From the NCBI RefSeq assembly GCF_000738775.1, contig NZ_JPOC01000005.1:1-64000 (forward strand): 64,000 nucleotides of DNA. The letters are read 5' to 3'. Within the stretch, counting starts at the first letter, position 1. Every line of letters starts with the position of its first letter. Shown here one piece after another: positions 1 to 9,643 of this stretch. The stretch is from Prescottella defluvii. GTDB lineage: Bacteria; Actinomycetota; Actinomycetes; Mycobacteriales; Mycobacteriaceae. Position numbers and translations under genes: made by a program. The notes below the pieces were generated by a model, which was not told the DNA's origin, searched no databases, and saw nothing but the letters and a program-made list of their open reading frames with translations.

Positions 1-10
1 GCCCCTCCCC

Positions 11-75
11 CTCGCGTTTTGCGCACTTGTCGCGCCCCGCGGGCCCCGAATCCCGCGCTTTCCGCACTTGTCGCG
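11..75. repeat. Two direct copies of a palindromic-family intergenic repeat
   Basis: Two same-direction copies of a roughly 24-bp unit lie at 11-34 and 52-75. They share the core GCACTTGTCGCG preceded by a CGCG plus T-rich stretch. The same unit recurs at 700-767 and 22205-22271 as inverted pairs. The second copy ends 5 bp before the stop codon of the membrane-protein gene. No coding potential is apparent here. Confidence 0.75.
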
Positions 76-79
76 TGGG

Positions 80-685
80 TCACCAGCCCGTGACGAACAT
101 GTACCAGTCGCCGCGCAGGTGGGAGAACCTCGGACCTTCGCCTACCGCGTCGGGTTCGGCCGGGACACCGTCCGGCAGATAGGCCAGACCCGCGTCGAGG
201 AAGAAGGAGCCGTTGCGGTCGAAGAAGTACACGTTGTTTCCGGCGCGGCGGATCCGGTCGATGTCGAACCCCGCAGGCGCGTCCCAGTCCCGCCCGTCGA
301 CAGTGCTGTGGCCGATCGTCGTCGCCACGTTCTCGAACTCGGACTGCGCGAACAGCCACCGAACGTGCAACGGCGCGCTCACCGTCATCAGCGCCACCGA
401 CGCCAGCACCACCATCGGCGCCCACGCGATCCGCCAGGATCCGCGCCGGGTGAGCCAGACGAACGCGATGACTCGTACGAGCCAGCAGACGCCCAACACC
501 ACCAGGGCGAATCTACTGAGCAGCCACGGTCCGAGCATGACCCCGGCCACACTCGTCGACCACAACCACACCAGGCACGCCGCTGCGACGGCCGCCGTCA
601 GGATCCACCCCGGCGGGCGAACGAACAACGCCCGCACCCGGCCTCGCATCCCGGGGCGCCCAGCATCCTCACCGTGCGTGGCCAT
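80..685 (-). CDS. Hypothetical integral membrane protein (201 aa)
   Basis: I do not recognise the family. The N-terminal half carries about three hydrophobic segments (roughly residues 25-45, 50-75 and 85-105, including a WILTAAVAAACLVWLW stretch). A hydrophilic C-terminal half of about 90 residues, rich in Asp and Gly and ending YMFVTGW, may be extracytoplasmic. The start at 685 is preferred over 715 because a GAGGAGGGG ribosome-binding site precedes it at suitable spacing. The gene stands alone, with repeat copies just beyond its 3' end and just upstream of its start. Codon use looks normal for the window. No function is assigned. Confidence 0.7.
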   Translation of the reverse strand: MATHGEDAGRPGMRGRVRALFVRPPGWILTAAVAAACLVWLWSTSVAGVMLGPWLLSRFALVVLGVCWLVRVIAFVWLTRRGSWRIAWAPMVVLASVALMTVSAPLHVRWLFAQSEFENVATTIGHSTVDGRDWDAPAGFDIDRIRRAGNNVYFFDRNGSFFLDAGLAYLPDGVPAEPDAVGEGPRFSHLRGDWYMFVTGW

Positions 686-699
686 CCGCGTCTCCCCTC

Positions 700-767
700 C
701 TCGCGATTCGCGCACTTATCGCTGCCCCACCTCGATTTGGTACACGACAAGTGCGCAAAACGCGGGA
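700..767. repeat. Inverted pair of the intergenic repeat unit
   Basis: The left arm at 700-721 contains GCGCACTTATCG. The right arm at 745-767 contains CGACAAGTGCGCAAAACGCG, the reverse complement of the unit at 11-34. The arms could form a hairpin with a 23-base loop. The pair lies between the starts of the membrane-protein gene and the end of the S9 peptidase gene, so it may also influence transcript ends. Confidence 0.75.
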
Positions 768-825
768 GAGGAAGGAGGGCGTCGGCTACCCGAGCACGTC
801 CACCCGAGCACGCCGACCCGAGCGC

Positions 826-2865
826 CTACCCGACGGTGTCGGGCAGCGGGATCTCCTCCTCGAGCACGTGCTCGGCGAGGAACGACTCGACAACCTGGTA
901 CCAGACCTTGGCGTGCTGGGGACTGAGCACCCAGTGGTTCTCGTCCGGGAAGTAGAGGAACCGGTGATCGGTCTTCCCCTCGGCGTCGGCCGGCAGCCCC
1001 GACTCCGACAGCAACTCGTACCACAGCCGCAGGCCCTCGCCGATCGGCACGCGGTAGTCCTTGTCGCCGTGGATGACCAGCATGGGGGTGACGATGTCGG
1101 CGACATACAGGTGCGGGGAATTCTCGAACGCCATCTCCGGCGTCATCTCGCGCTGCCAGTACCAGGCGGCGTCGGTGGTGGGACCGAACTGGTCGAGCGC
1201 CCACAGGCTCGCGTGCGTGACGATCGCCTTGAAGCGGTCGGTGTGACCGGCGATCCAGTTCGCCATGTAGCCGCCGAACGAGCCGCCCATCGCGGCCGTC
1301 CGCTTCGCGTCGATCTCGGGCAGCGCCTCCGCCGCATCGGTGATCGCCATCAGATCGGTGTACGGCGCTTTGCCCCACTGCCCCCAGCCACGCTGGACGA
1401 AGTCCTGTCCGTAGCCGGTCGACAGCGCCGGATCCGGCAGCAGCACCGCGTACCCCTTGGCGACCAGCAGCCACGGGTTCCAGCGCCACGACCAGGTGTT
1501 CCACGAGTTCAGCGGCCCACCGTGCACCCACAGGAGCAGCGGTGCCGGGGTCTCCGCCGACGCCGACTCGGGCAGTGCCAGCCACGAGCGCAGCGGCGTG
1601 CCGTCGGCCGCCTGCCCGACGACCTCGGTGAGCCGGCCGGGCAGTCGCGGCGTCGTGGACGGGGCCCGCAGTTCGGTGACAGCCCCGACGTCGCCGGCCA
1701 GTGAGATCCGCACCGGGTGCGGCGGCTGGGCGTACGAGGCACGCATCGCATACACCGCGGAACCGTCCGGGGCCGGACGCAGATCGGTGTAGGCGGCGTC
1801 GTCGGCCGTCAGCGCCGCCGGTGCTCCGTTGCGCACCAGGAAGATCGGGCCGCGGCCGTGCTCGTCGACGGTGACGAGCAGGCCGTCCCCGCCGGGCAGC
1901 CAGACGACGGACGTCGGCCACCGGTCCCAGCCCGGTGCGAGGTCCTCGACGGCGCCGTCGGCGACAGTGATGCACTGCAGCGTGATTCGTGGTGCCTGCT
2001 CCGGATCTCCGTGCGATTCGCGCAGATACGCCACCCGCGTGCCGTCGGGTGAGATCGCCGGATGCGACAGGTCCGCCGCGTCGTCGTCGACGAGGGTGAC
2101 CCGCTCCCCCGTCGCCACGTCGATCCGGACCAGGATCGTGCGCATCGTGCCGAGCACACCCGGGACGGACCAGGTGCTGACGACGAACGAACCGTCGTCG
2201 GCGAGCGCGTACTGGGCGTCACGCAGAGCGATCCCCGGCGCCGGGGTCAGGTCGTCGAGCACGAACTCGTCGTCGGTGACCGCCGACAGCAGGTGCGGGA
2301 CGTCGGGGCCCAGGTCGTGGTCCCAGTGCCGCACCGGGTAGCCGGTGTGCAGGACCGCCGAGATCTTCTTGTCCTTGCGCTCGGCGCGGATCCGCTCGTC
2401 GTCCTCCGCGGACCCGGATGCCCCGAGGACGCCGGTGCTCACCACGACACGCGCCGCGGACCGGGCGGCACGCACCCCCGCGATCCCGCCACCGCGTCCG
2501 GCCACCCGGTACGCCTCACCGCCGACGGCGGGCAACCGCCACAGTGACACCGCCGAGCTGTCGGAGTCGGACTCGTCGGGCGAGGGCCGGGTCGACGTGA
2601 ACAGCAGGTCGCCGTCGTGGGTGAACGCGGCGCCGGCTTCGCCCTTCGATCCCCACGTGAGTCGCCGGGCGGGACCGGCACCCGCCGGGTCGATCTCCCA
2701 CAGCGCGGACACGTACTTGGTGGCCGTCTCGTCGAGAACCGCCTGCGCGACGACCAGTCGGGTGCCGTCCGGGGACAGGTCGAGGCCCGACATGCGGGGC
2801 AGTGCCAGGTAGTCGTCGAGGTCCTGGAAGGGGGTGCCGAGAGGGTGCTGCGAGGTCGAGGTCAC
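826..2865 (-). CDS. S9 family peptidase (prolyl oligopeptidase / acylaminoacyl-peptidase type)
   Basis: This 679-aa serine peptidase has the S9 architecture: an N-terminal beta-propeller-like half (TolB/WD-type repeats, for example LSPDGTRLVV and ISPDGTRVAYL) and a C-terminal alpha/beta-hydrolase domain from about residue 430. The catalytic triad is visible as Ser529 in GGSFGGYM, Asp603 in HGDKDYRVP and His644 in DENHW. S9 enzymes cleave short peptides or N-acylated residues and are usually cytoplasmic; no signal peptide is present. The ATG at 2865 is followed by a plausible N-terminus leading into the propeller. It is transcribed alone or with the GNAT gene 63 bp upstream. The exact substrate cannot be read from sequence. 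Confidence 0.9.
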   Translation of the reverse strand: MTSTSQHPLGTPFQDLDDYLALPRMSGLDLSPDGTRLVVAQAVLDETATKYVSALWEIDPAGAGPARRLTWGSKGEAGAAFTHDGDLLFTSTRPSPDESDSDSSAVSLWRLPAVGGEAYRVAGRGGGIAGVRAARSAARVVVSTGVLGASGSAEDDERIRAERKDKKISAVLHTGYPVRHWDHDLGPDVPHLLSAVTDDEFVLDDLTPAPGIALRDAQYALADDGSFVVSTWSVPGVLGTMRTILVRIDVATGERVTLVDDDAADLSHPAISPDGTRVAYLRESHGDPEQAPRITLQCITVADGAVEDLAPGWDRWPTSVVWLPGGDGLLVTVDEHGRGPIFLVRNGAPAALTADDAAYTDLRPAPDGSAVYAMRASYAQPPHPVRISLAGDVGAVTELRAPSTTPRLPGRLTEVVGQAADGTPLRSWLALPESASAETPAPLLLWVHGGPLNSWNTWSWRWNPWLLVAKGYAVLLPDPALSTGYGQDFVQRGWGQWGKAPYTDLMAITDAAEALPEIDAKRTAAMGGSFGGYMANWIAGHTDRFKAIVTHASLWALDQFGPTTDAAWYWQREMTPEMAFENSPHLYVADIVTPMLVIHGDKDYRVPIGEGLRLWYELLSESGLPADAEGKTDHRFLYFPDENHWVLSPQHAKVWYQVVESFLAEHVLEEEIPLPDTVG

Positions 2866-2928
2866 CCCTGATTGGTACCACGCCGGGACCGCCGGTGACG
2901 GCCGTCACGCTGCACGTTCAGGATCCGA

Positions 2929-3537
2929 TCACCTCGGGTTGCGCCACATCTTCCACAGGGTCGGACCGCCGTTCGGGATCACGATCTCGCCGGTGACCTC
3001 GAATCCGAACCGTTCGTAGTACGGAATGTTCCCGTGCTTGCTGGATTCGAGGTACGCCGGCGCCGCCTCGGCGTCGCAGCGGGACAGGCGCGAGTTCAAC
3101 AGGGCCTTCCCGTAGCCGCCACCGCGGCCCGCCGCCGAGGTGCCGATGGTCGCCAGATACCAGTGCGGTTCGGTGGGATGCGCGGCCTCGAGGACGTGCG
3201 AAACCTCGGCACCGACACGCATGTACCGCCCCAGCGCCAGCGCGACGGTCGGCAGGCTGAGAAGGGAATCGAACGCCGACTGCTTCCAGCGGCCCGGCGG
3301 ATCCCACAGAGCACCGCCGACGATGGCGCCGTCGGCCGAAGTCGCGAGTTCCGCACCCCCACCGGCGAGATGGTGGTAGCGGATCTCGGCCGCGAACAGT
3401 CGCGCCAGGCCCGCCGGCCGCTTGGATGCGTCGGGCAGCATCCAACTCATCACCGGATCGTCGTCGAACGCCTCGGCCAGCGCGCGCGACAACGCGGGAA
3501 TGTCCGGTCGGGTCACGGGTCGTACGACGACAGCCAT
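2929..3537 (-). CDS. GNAT family N-acetyltransferase
   Basis: This 202-aa protein has GNAT features: an N-terminal beta-alpha unit (VRPVTRPDIPALSRALAEAF), a WYLATIGTSAAGRGGGYGKALL acetyl-CoA-binding region (shortened motif A, R/G-x-x-G-x-G/A) around residues 125-145, and a C-terminal YYERFGFEVTGE motif typical of the last strand-helix. The ATG at 3537 is chosen over an in-frame GTG two codons upstream; neither has a strong ribosome-binding site. The gene starts 22 bp after the siderophore-binding-protein gene ends, so the two may be co-transcribed from the iron-regulated promoter. The acceptor substrate is unknown; a role in siderophore or amine acetylation is only a contextual possibility. 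Confidence 0.85.
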   Translation of the reverse strand: MAVVVRPVTRPDIPALSRALAEAFDDDPVMSWMLPDASKRPAGLARLFAAEIRYHHLAGGGAELATSADGAIVGGALWDPPGRWKQSAFDSLLSLPTVALALGRYMRVGAEVSHVLEAAHPTEPHWYLATIGTSAAGRGGGYGKALLNSRLSRCDAEAAPAYLESSKHGNIPYYERFGFEVTGEIVIPNGGPTLWKMWRNPR

Positions 3538-3559
3538 GACCACGAGGGTACCGGCCAGG

Positions 3560-4606
3560 TCAGCCCAGTAGTGGTGCGATTCGGGGCGGAATCTGTTGCA
3601 GCGCGTACGGCAACGACAGCACCGTGCTCCAGGTCATGGCCTCCGCCGCTTCGTCGTCGAGGATAATCGTGCGCCCGTTCCGGACGACGTCGAGTGTCTG
3701 GTAAATCGCCGTCTTGCCGAGCTCGGCGCGGAGATCGTCGCCGAACCCGCCGCCCGCGTACCAGACGAGAAGGTCGACGTCCGCGAGCGAGAGCTGCTCG
3801 GTGCTGATCTCGGCAAAGTTCGTCCTGCGGACCTGCTCGGCCACAGGCGGATTCACGAACCCGAGTTCGGTGAAGAAGCGAACCTTGGGGTCCTCTGGCC
3901 CGTACACCCCGAACTGGCCTGGCCCCTTCAACGCCCCAACGAGCACCGTCTTGCCGGCGAACACCGGGTTCGCGGCCGCAACGTCGGTGAACTGCTGCTG
4001 CACACCCGACACCAGTTCGGCGGCGCGGTCCTGCCGCCCCAGCGACTCCCCGACGATCGTGATCTGATCCTGCCAGCGCACACCGTAATCCGCGACCCCG
4101 GCCGGTTGCGCCACCGTCGGGGCGATCGCGGAGAGCTTGTCGTACTGGCCCTGGGTGAGACCCGAATACGTACCCACGATGAGATCCGGTGCGACACCGG
4201 CGACCTTCTCGATGTCGATGCCGCTGCTCGCGCTGCCGATGATCGGCAGTTCCGCGTCACCCAGGGCGTCCTGCGCCCACGGCCACACGGCGCTCGGGTG
4301 GTCGCCGTACCAGTCGAACACCCCGACCGGCACCGCTCCCAGAGCCAGCAGCGCGTCCTGATCGTTGTAGCCGACACTCACCACCCGCTTGGGCTCGGCG
4401 GGCGCCGTACTCTGCCCGTACTTGTGGGCCATGGTCGCACCGGGAGCGTCGTCGGAGCCGCCACCGGCGGATTCTGCACTGCTGCACGCCGCCGCGAATG
4501 CCAGGAGGGCGCCCGTGCCGCCGATCAGGAAACACCTCCGTGAGAGAGCGCTCGCGTCCCGGCGCTCGATCACCTCGAAACCGCGCCCCGGTCGGCAATC
4601 CCCCAT
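3560..4606 (-). CDS. Iron-siderophore ABC transporter substrate-binding lipoprotein
   Basis: This 348-aa periplasmic-binding-protein-like (FepB/FecB type) lipoprotein would capture ferric siderophore outside the membrane and pass it to an ABC permease that is not in this window. The N-terminus has a twin-arginine stretch (SRRCFLIGGTGALLAFAAAC) ending in a lipobox Cys, so Tat export followed by lipidation is likely. The mature part has the class III fold signatures RVVSVGYNDQDALLALG, LIVGTYSGLTQGQYDKLSAIAP and a C-terminal region with DLLVWYAGG. The ATG at 4606 is chosen over an upstream GTG (4636) because GGAGGG lies 7 bp before it. An IdeR/DtxR-type box lies 35 bp upstream, indicating iron repression. 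Confidence 0.9.
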   Translation of the reverse strand: MGDCRPGRGFEVIERRDASALSRRCFLIGGTGALLAFAAACSSAESAGGGSDDAPGATMAHKYGQSTAPAEPKRVVSVGYNDQDALLALGAVPVGVFDWYGDHPSAVWPWAQDALGDAELPIIGSASSGIDIEKVAGVAPDLIVGTYSGLTQGQYDKLSAIAPTVAQPAGVADYGVRWQDQITIVGESLGRQDRAAELVSGVQQQFTDVAAANPVFAGKTVLVGALKGPGQFGVYGPEDPKVRFFTELGFVNPPVAEQVRRTNFAEISTEQLSLADVDLLVWYAGGGFGDDLRAELGKTAIYQTLDVVRNGRTIILDDEAAEAMTWSTVLSLPYALQQIPPRIAPLLG

Positions 4607-4640
4607 CGTCAGACCCTCCGTTCGCAACACGAGCACAGAA

Positions 4641-4659
4641 GTAGGTAAGGCTCACCGAC
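4641..4659. promoter_or_regulatory. IdeR/DtxR-type iron box
   Basis: The sequence GTAGGTAAGGCTCACCGAC matches the 19-bp DtxR/IdeR consensus TTAGGTTAGGCTAACCTAA at 14 positions, including the central AGGCT. It lies 35 bp upstream of the siderophore-binding-protein start and about 65 bp upstream of the divergent oxidoreductase start, so it could repress one or both under iron sufficiency. The match was scored by eye. Confidence 0.7.
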
Positions 4660-4723
4660 CTTACCCTGCGGTTCGGTGCGTCGGACCGTGCATCGCACGA
4701 TCTCTCGGGCCAGTATGGGAGGC

Positions 4724-7036
4724 ATGACGCGCAAGGGTCCCCGGGAAGACATCGACGAAAGCGATCTCGTCGTCGGCCGCGCCAAGGACTACGCGGCCGG
4801 CGTGCCTGCCGTGCTCGTGTCGCTGGAGCGCGCGGTCGAGCAGATGGGCGTCGCCCGCACCGCGCGCACCCTCACCCGACTCAACCAGCGGCACGGCTTC
4901 GACTGCCCCGGCTGTGCCTGGCCGGAGACACCCGGCCACCGCAAGCCGGCCGAGTTCTGCGAGAACGGCGCCAAGGCGGTCGCCGAGGAGGCGACGCTCC
5001 GGACGGTCACGCCCGCGTTCTTCGCCGCTCACTCGATCTCGGACCTGGCCGACCGCACCGACTACTGGCTCGGGCAGCAGGGCCGGCTCACGCACCCGAT
5101 GGTGCTGCGCCCCGGCAGCAACCACTACGAACCGGTCGACTGGGCCGAGGCGTACCGGCTGATCGCCGACCAGCTCCGCTCGCTCGCAACGCCCGACGAA
5201 GCCGTATTCTACACGTCGGGCCGCACCAGCAACGAGGCGGCGTTCCTGTACCAGTTGATGATTCGCAGCTTCGGCACCAACAACATGCCGGACTGCTCCA
5301 ACATGTGCCACGAGTCGTCGGGCAGTGCACTCACCGAGGCCATCGGCATCGGCAAGGGCTCGGTCTCGGTTCCGGACATCGAGCAGGCCGACCTGATCCT
5401 CATCGCCGGCCAGAATCCGGGCACCAACCACCCCCGCATGCTGTCGACGCTCGAGAAGGCGAAGGCCAACGGCGCCAGGATCATTGCGATCAACCCGTTG
5501 CCGGAGGCCGGCCTGCGCCGGTTCAAGGACCCGCAGAAGATCAACGGGGTCGTCGGTGACGGCGTCCAGATCGCCGACGAGTTCCTGCAGATCCGACTCG
5601 GCGGCGACATGGCACTCTTCCAGGGCCTGGGCCGGCTCCTGCTCGAGGCCGAGGACCGCGCACCCGGCACCGTCGTCGACCGGGCGTTCGTCGACGCGCA
5701 CTGCGCGGGGTTCGACGAGTACGCCGCGCACGTGCGTGCCGTCGACCTCGACACCGTCGTCGAAGCCACCGGGCTCACGATGCGACAACTCGAGGACACC
5801 GCCAGCGCGCTGGCCGCCTCCAACCGCACCGTCACCTGCTGGGCGATGGGCCTGACGCAGCAGGCCCACGCGGTCGCCACCATCCAGGAGGCCGTGAACC
5901 TGCTGCTCATGCGCGGCATGATCGGCAAGCCGGGCGCGGGCGTGTGCCCCGTCCGCGGCCACTCCAACGTGCAAGGCGACCGCACCATGGGCATCTGGGA
6001 GAAGATGCCCGAGGAGTTCCTCACCGCCCTCGACGCCGAGTTCTCGATCGAGAGCCCCCGCCGGCACGGCTGGGACACCGTCGAGGCGATCCGGGCGATG
6101 CGCGACGGCCGCGCGCGAGTGTTCGTGGCGATGGGCGGCAACTTCGTGTCGGCCACCCCGGACACCGCCGCCACCGAGCAGGCGCTGCGGAACTGCGAAC
6201 TGACCGTGCAGATCTCGACCAAGCTCAACCGCAGCCACGTCGTGCACGGGCGCACAGCGCTGATCCTGCCGACCCTCGGCCGCACCGACCTCGACGTCCA
6301 GGCGGCCGGCAAACAGTTGGTGTCGGTGGAGGATTCGATGTCGATGGTGCACCTGTCCCGCGGGCGGCTGAAGCCGGTGAGCGAACACCTGCGCAGCGAG
6401 GTCGCGATCGTCTGCCAGCTCGCGCGGGAACTGCTCGGCTCCGACCATCCGGTGCCGTGGACCGCGTTCGAAGGCGACTACGACCTGATCCGGGACTCCA
6501 TCTCCCGCGTCGTGCCGGGCTGCGTGGACTACAACACCCGGGTGCGCCGCCCCGACGGCTTCCAGTTGCCGCACCCCCCGCGCGATGCCCGGGAGTTCCG
6601 GACCCACACCGGCCGCGCCAATTTCGCGGTCAACCCGCTCGAGTGGGTGCCGACCCCACCCGGACGGCTGATCCTCCAGACGATGCGCAGCCACGACCAG
6701 TACAACACCACGATCTACGGCCTCGACGACCGTTACCGCGGCGTCAAGGGCGGACGGAAGGTGGTCTTCGTCAGCGCCGCCGACATCGCCGAGATGGGAC
6801 TGTCCGACGGCCGGATGGTGGACATCGTCTCCGAGTGGACCACGCCCGACGGCACGGTCGAGGAACGTCGGGTCCACGACTTCCGGATCGTCGAGTACAG
6901 CACCCCGCGCGGCAACGCGGCCGCCTACTACCCCGAGACGAACCCACTGGTCCCCCTGGATCACGTTGCCGCCAAGTCGAACACGCCCGTGTCGAAGGCG
7001 ATCGTCGTGCGACTCGAACCTGCCCGGACCGGCTGA
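4724..7036 (+). CDS. fdhF: FdhF/YdeP-family molybdopterin oxidoreductase
   Basis: This protein of about 770 aa belongs to the bis-MGD molybdopterin oxidoreductase superfamily and closely resembles, from memory, M. tuberculosis Rv2900c (FdhF) and E. coli YdeP. Near the N-terminus, CPGCAW and AEFCENG supply Cys residues for an Fe-S cluster; SNMCHESSG places a Cys where formate dehydrogenases carry the Mo-ligand Cys/Sec. Later come [37 protein letters not shown] and a C-terminal molydopterin-dinucleotide-binding domain (about residues 640-750). Formate oxidation is the name-based guess; the true substrate of this subfamily is uncertain. The ATG at 4724 is chosen by homology; an in-frame ATG lies at 4715. 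The stop codon overlaps the fdhD start. Confidence 0.88.
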   Translation: MTRKGPREDIDESDLVVGRAKDYAAGVPAVLVSLERAVEQMGVARTARTLTRLNQRHGFDCPGCAWPETPGHRKPAEFCENGAKAVAEEATLRTVTPAFFAAHSISDLADRTDYWLGQQGRLTHPMVLRPGSNHYEPVDWAEAYRLIADQLRSLATPDEAVFYTSGRTSNEAAFLYQLMIRSFGTNNMPDCSNMCHESSGSALTEAIGIGKGSVSVPDIEQADLILIAGQNPGTNHPRMLSTLEKAKANGARIIAINPLPEAGLRRFKDPQKINGVVGDGVQIADEFLQIRLGGDMALFQGLGRLLLEAEDRAPGTVVDRAFVDAHCAGFDEYAAHVRAVDLDTVVEATGLTMRQLEDTASALAASNRTVTCWAMGLTQQAHAVATIQEAVNLLLMRGMIGKPGAGVCPVRGHSNVQGDRTMGIWEKMPEEFLTALDAEFSIESPRRHGWDTVEAIRAMRDGRARVFVAMGGNFVSATPDTAATEQALRNCELTVQISTKLNRSHVVHGRTALILPTLGRTDLDVQAAGKQLVSVEDSMSMVHLSRGRLKPVSEHLRSEVAIVCQLARELLGSDHPVPWTAFEGDYDLIRDSISRVVPGCVDYNTRVRRPDGFQLPHPPRDAREFRTHTGRANFAVNPLEWVPTPPGRLILQTMRSHDQYNTTIYGLDDRYRGVKGGRKVVFVSAADIAEMGLSDGRMVDIVSEWTTPDGTVEERRVHDFRIVEYSTPRGNAAAYYPETNPLVPLDHVAAKSNTPVSKAIVVRLEPARTG

Positions 7037-7860
7037 TGGGACGCGTCACCGCGCGGCGGCCGGTCCTGCACATCACCCCGGACGGCATCCGACGCCGCCC
7101 GGACGCCCTCGCCGTCGAGGAACCCCTCGAGATCCGTCTCGGCGGGCGGTCCCTCACCGTCACGATGCGCACCCCCGGCAACGACATCGACCTGGTCCAC
7201 GGCTTCCTGCTGGCCGAGGGCATCATCGGCGGCGCCGAGGACATCTCGGTGATCCGGTACTGCGACGGCGTCGACGATGCCGGCGCCAACACCTACAACG
7301 TCCTCGACGTCGAACTGGCGGCGGGCGTGCCGGATCCGGGCGACCGGGGGCGACGCGCGTTCCTCACCACCTCGGCATGCGGGGTGTGCGGAAAGGCGTC
7401 GCTCGACGAGGTCGCCACCCGCAGCCGCTTCCCGCTGTCGACCGCCGCCGTCGACGTCACGGCCGCCGCGCTGTTCTCGATGCCGCCCACCCTGCGTCGC
7501 GGCCAGCGGGTGTTCGAGGCCACCGGCGGGTTGCACGCGGCCGGGCTGTTCACCCCCGACGGCGCCCTCCTCGCGCTCCGCGAGGACGTCGGTCGGCACA
7601 ACGCGGTCGACAAGGCCGTCGGCTGGGCGCTCACCGAGCGGCGGATCCCCCTGTCCGGTGTCGTCCTGATCGTCAGTGGCCGGGCCTCGTTCGAACTCGT
7701 GCAGAAGGCCGCGATGGCCGGGATCCCGATGCTCGGTGCCGTGTCGGCGCCGTCGTCGCTGGCCGTCGACCTGGCCCGCGACCAGGGGATGACGCTCGTC
7801 GGCTTCCTCCGCGGCGAGAGCATGAACGTCTACACCGGCGAGCACCGCATCAAGCAGTGA
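7036..7860 (+). CDS. fdhD: Formate dehydrogenase accessory sulfurtransferase FdhD
   Basis: This 274-aa protein is FdhD, which transfers sulfur from a cysteine desulfurase to the bis-MGD cofactor of formate-dehydrogenase-type enzymes in the cytoplasm. The family CGVCGK motif is present at about residue 117, together with [17 protein letters not shown] near the N-terminus, [16 protein letters not shown], and the C-terminal [17 protein letters not shown]. The ATG at 7036 overlaps the fdhF stop (TGATG), indicating translational coupling, and matches the fdhF-fdhD pairing known from Rv2900c-Rv2899c. The gene is full length for the family. Confidence 0.95.
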   Translation: MGRVTARRPVLHITPDGIRRRPDALAVEEPLEIRLGGRSLTVTMRTPGNDIDLVHGFLLAEGIIGGAEDISVIRYCDGVDDAGANTYNVLDVELAAGVPDPGDRGRRAFLTTSACGVCGKASLDEVATRSRFPLSTAAVDVTAAALFSMPPTLRRGQRVFEATGGLHAAGLFTPDGALLALREDVGRHNAVDKAVGWALTERRIPLSGVVLIVSGRASFELVQKAAMAGIPMLGAVSAPSSLAVDLARDQGMTLVGFLRGESMNVYTGEHRIKQ

Positions 7861-7961
7861 CCCGGGGCCGCACCCGAAAATCGGGTGATCCCGGGTGGCC
7901 CGGCGCCTCACGTGCGAGAGTGGATGGCGCTCGAGCGGGGACGGACGAGAGGGCGTCACAC

Positions 7962-8426
7962 ATGGGTGCTGCGAGGTCGTCACTGCGCATCGGCGCGCTG
8001 TCCGCCGCACTCGCCGGCATGTCCTTCACGGCCGTCCTGTGCGCGTCACCCGCATCGGCGGCCGTCACGGCGCAGGCCGAGGCCCGCACGTTCGGCAACT
8101 CGATCCTGGTGACGCTGCTGGACGTGCAGTCCACCACCGATGCTCCCGCCCGGTGCGCCATCCTCGTCCGCGACGCGGACGATCAGCCCGTCATGGGCCA
8201 ACTGATGGAGATCCTCGACGGTGGCGTGGGCGTCTACTGGGCGACCACACCCCACGAGACGCTGCACCTGGCCGGCCAGTACACCGACAGCGCCGACTAC
8301 ACCGTCACCGCGCAGTGCGCCGACGACGACGGTGCCGTCGGACTCGTCGACACCGTCGTCACGCTCCCCACCGGGGAACTGGTGGGGAATCCCCCGCGAT
8401 ACTCGGAGCTGTTCGGGCCTTTCTAG
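7962..8426 (+). CDS. Small secreted hypothetical protein (154 aa)
   Basis: The N-terminus is a Sec signal peptide with Arg at residues 5 and 9, a hydrophobic core (IGALSAALAGMSFTAVL) and a cleavage site after ASPASA, at about residue 34. The mature part of about 120 residues is acidic and beta-rich, with a repeated pattern of short hydrophobic strands (for example SILVTLLDVQS, DYTVTAQCADDDG) and two Cys that could form a disulfide bond. This suggests an Ig- or lipocalin-like exported protein, but I recognise no family. The ATG at 7962 begins the signal peptide. The last 4 bp overlap the convergent lipase gene, so the two stops are interleaved. Confidence 0.7.
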   Translation: MGAARSSLRIGALSAALAGMSFTAVLCASPASAAVTAQAEARTFGNSILVTLLDVQSTTDAPARCAILVRDADDQPVMGQLMEILDGGVGVYWATTPHETLHLAGQYTDSADYTVTAQCADDDGAVGLVDTVVTLPTGELVGNPPRYSELFGPF

Positions 8427-9622
8427 CAGGCGCCCGCGGGCGTCTCACCGTTCTGCAACTGCCGGAAGAACTGCTCGGCGTCGCCGAACGAGTCCGCGAC
8501 CGCGGCGCGGTGGTCGGCACCTTCGTACGTCTTGTATCCGACCGAGGATCCGTTGTCGCACAGAGCCTTCGCCAGCGCCCGCGATCCCGGCTCGGCGACC
8601 AGCGTGTCTGCGGTTCCCTGCAGGATCAGCGTCGGGACCGACAGCGTCAACTGCGACGGCTCCTGCTTCTTCAGGTACCCGATCAGCGCGTCCATGTCCG
8701 CGCCGGGCGCGAAGGCCTGGTCGACGGGCACCGACGGGATCACGTCGCGGATCTGCGCGACGCAGCCATTGCGGGCGGCGGTCAGCAGAGCCTTCGAGGC
8801 GGGCGTGACGTACGCATCCGCGTCGATCGACGGGTCCGCGGCCTCGGCGCCGAGCAGGATCAGCGGCAGGAACGCGAGCGCCGGGGCCACCGCAGGATCT
8901 CCGGAGGCCAAGTACTCGGGCGTCCGGCTGGTGCCGTTGCCCGGCGCGATCGCGACCGCGCCCCGCAGATCCAGTTCCGGCGCACGTTCCTCGGCCTGCG
9001 CGGCGGTGAACAGCGCGGCGTGCCCGCCCTGACTGTGCCCCATCGCGTACCACTGACCGCTGATCGAATCGTCGAGGTCGCGGCTCGCCCGCACGATGTC
9101 GACGACGGCGTTGGCCTCCGTCCCACCGTCCATGTACGGGTGGCCGCCCGGAGTGCCCATGCCGACATAGTCGGTCTGCACGACGACGTAGCCGTCGGCG
9201 ACATAGCGGTCGAGCGTGACGTCGACCGCAGCGAGGTAGTCGTGGGCGAGGCCGTCGTCCGAATCTGCGGACGGCGCGCAGAGGTCGGAGACACCCGTGG
9301 TGCCGTGCGCCCAGCTGAGAACCGGCCACCCGCCGTCCGGCGCCGACGTCTTCGGGAGCGATACCGTGCCGGACACGACCACCGGATCACCCTGCGCATT
9401 CTGCGACACGTAGGTGATCAGTTCGCTGCGGGCAGCGCTGGGCAGCACGGGGGCGCCCGTGAGCGGCTGACTCGACAGCAACCGGCCGGGCTCGAGCACC
9501 ACAGGCGCGTCACCGCCCGCGTCGCTGCTACAGCCGGCCGCAACGAGCGCGACGGACGTTGCCGCGACGACGGCGAGAACGCCTCCACGTCGACCATCGC
9601 GGGTCTTCGTCACCGAGAACAC
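8423..9622 (-). CDS. Secreted LIP-family lipase/esterase, lipoprotein
   Basis: This 399-aa protein is an alpha/beta-hydrolase of the secretory (LIP) lipase family. The nucleophile elbow is GHSQGG (about residue 190), preceded by the oxyanion-side WAHGTTGVSDLCAPS block and YVGMGTPGGHPYMDGG; the acid and His probably lie in LQGTADTLV and GADHRA. The N-terminus ends in a lipobox (VALVAAGCSS), so it is probably a lipid-anchored outer-face enzyme. The GTG at 9622 is chosen over upstream codons because GGAGG lies 6 bp before it. It is divergent from a TetR gene that may control it, and is a paralogue of the gene at 42704-43849. Confidence 0.88.
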   Translation of the reverse strand: MFSVTKTRDGRRGGVLAVVAATSVALVAAGCSSDAGGDAPVVLEPGRLLSSQPLTGAPVLPSAARSELITYVSQNAQGDPVVVSGTVSLPKTSAPDGGWPVLSWAHGTTGVSDLCAPSADSDDGLAHDYLAAVDVTLDRYVADGYVVVQTDYVGMGTPGGHPYMDGGTEANAVVDIVRASRDLDDSISGQWYAMGHSQGGHAALFTAAQAEERAPELDLRGAVAIAPGNGTSRTPEYLASGDPAVAPALAFLPLILLGAEAADPSIDADAYVTPASKALLTAARNGCVAQIRDVIPSVPVDQAFAPGADMDALIGYLKKQEPSQLTLSVPTLILQGTADTLVAEPGSRALAKALCDNGSSVGYKTYEGADHRAAVADSFGDAEQFFRQLQNGETPAGAC

Positions 9623-9643
9623 AGAGAACCTCCGGGTTAAGAA

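Noticed and set aside
4661-6964. Minus-strand open frame (767 codons) over fdhF
   Set aside because: Shadow of a well-supported molybdopterin oxidoreductase.
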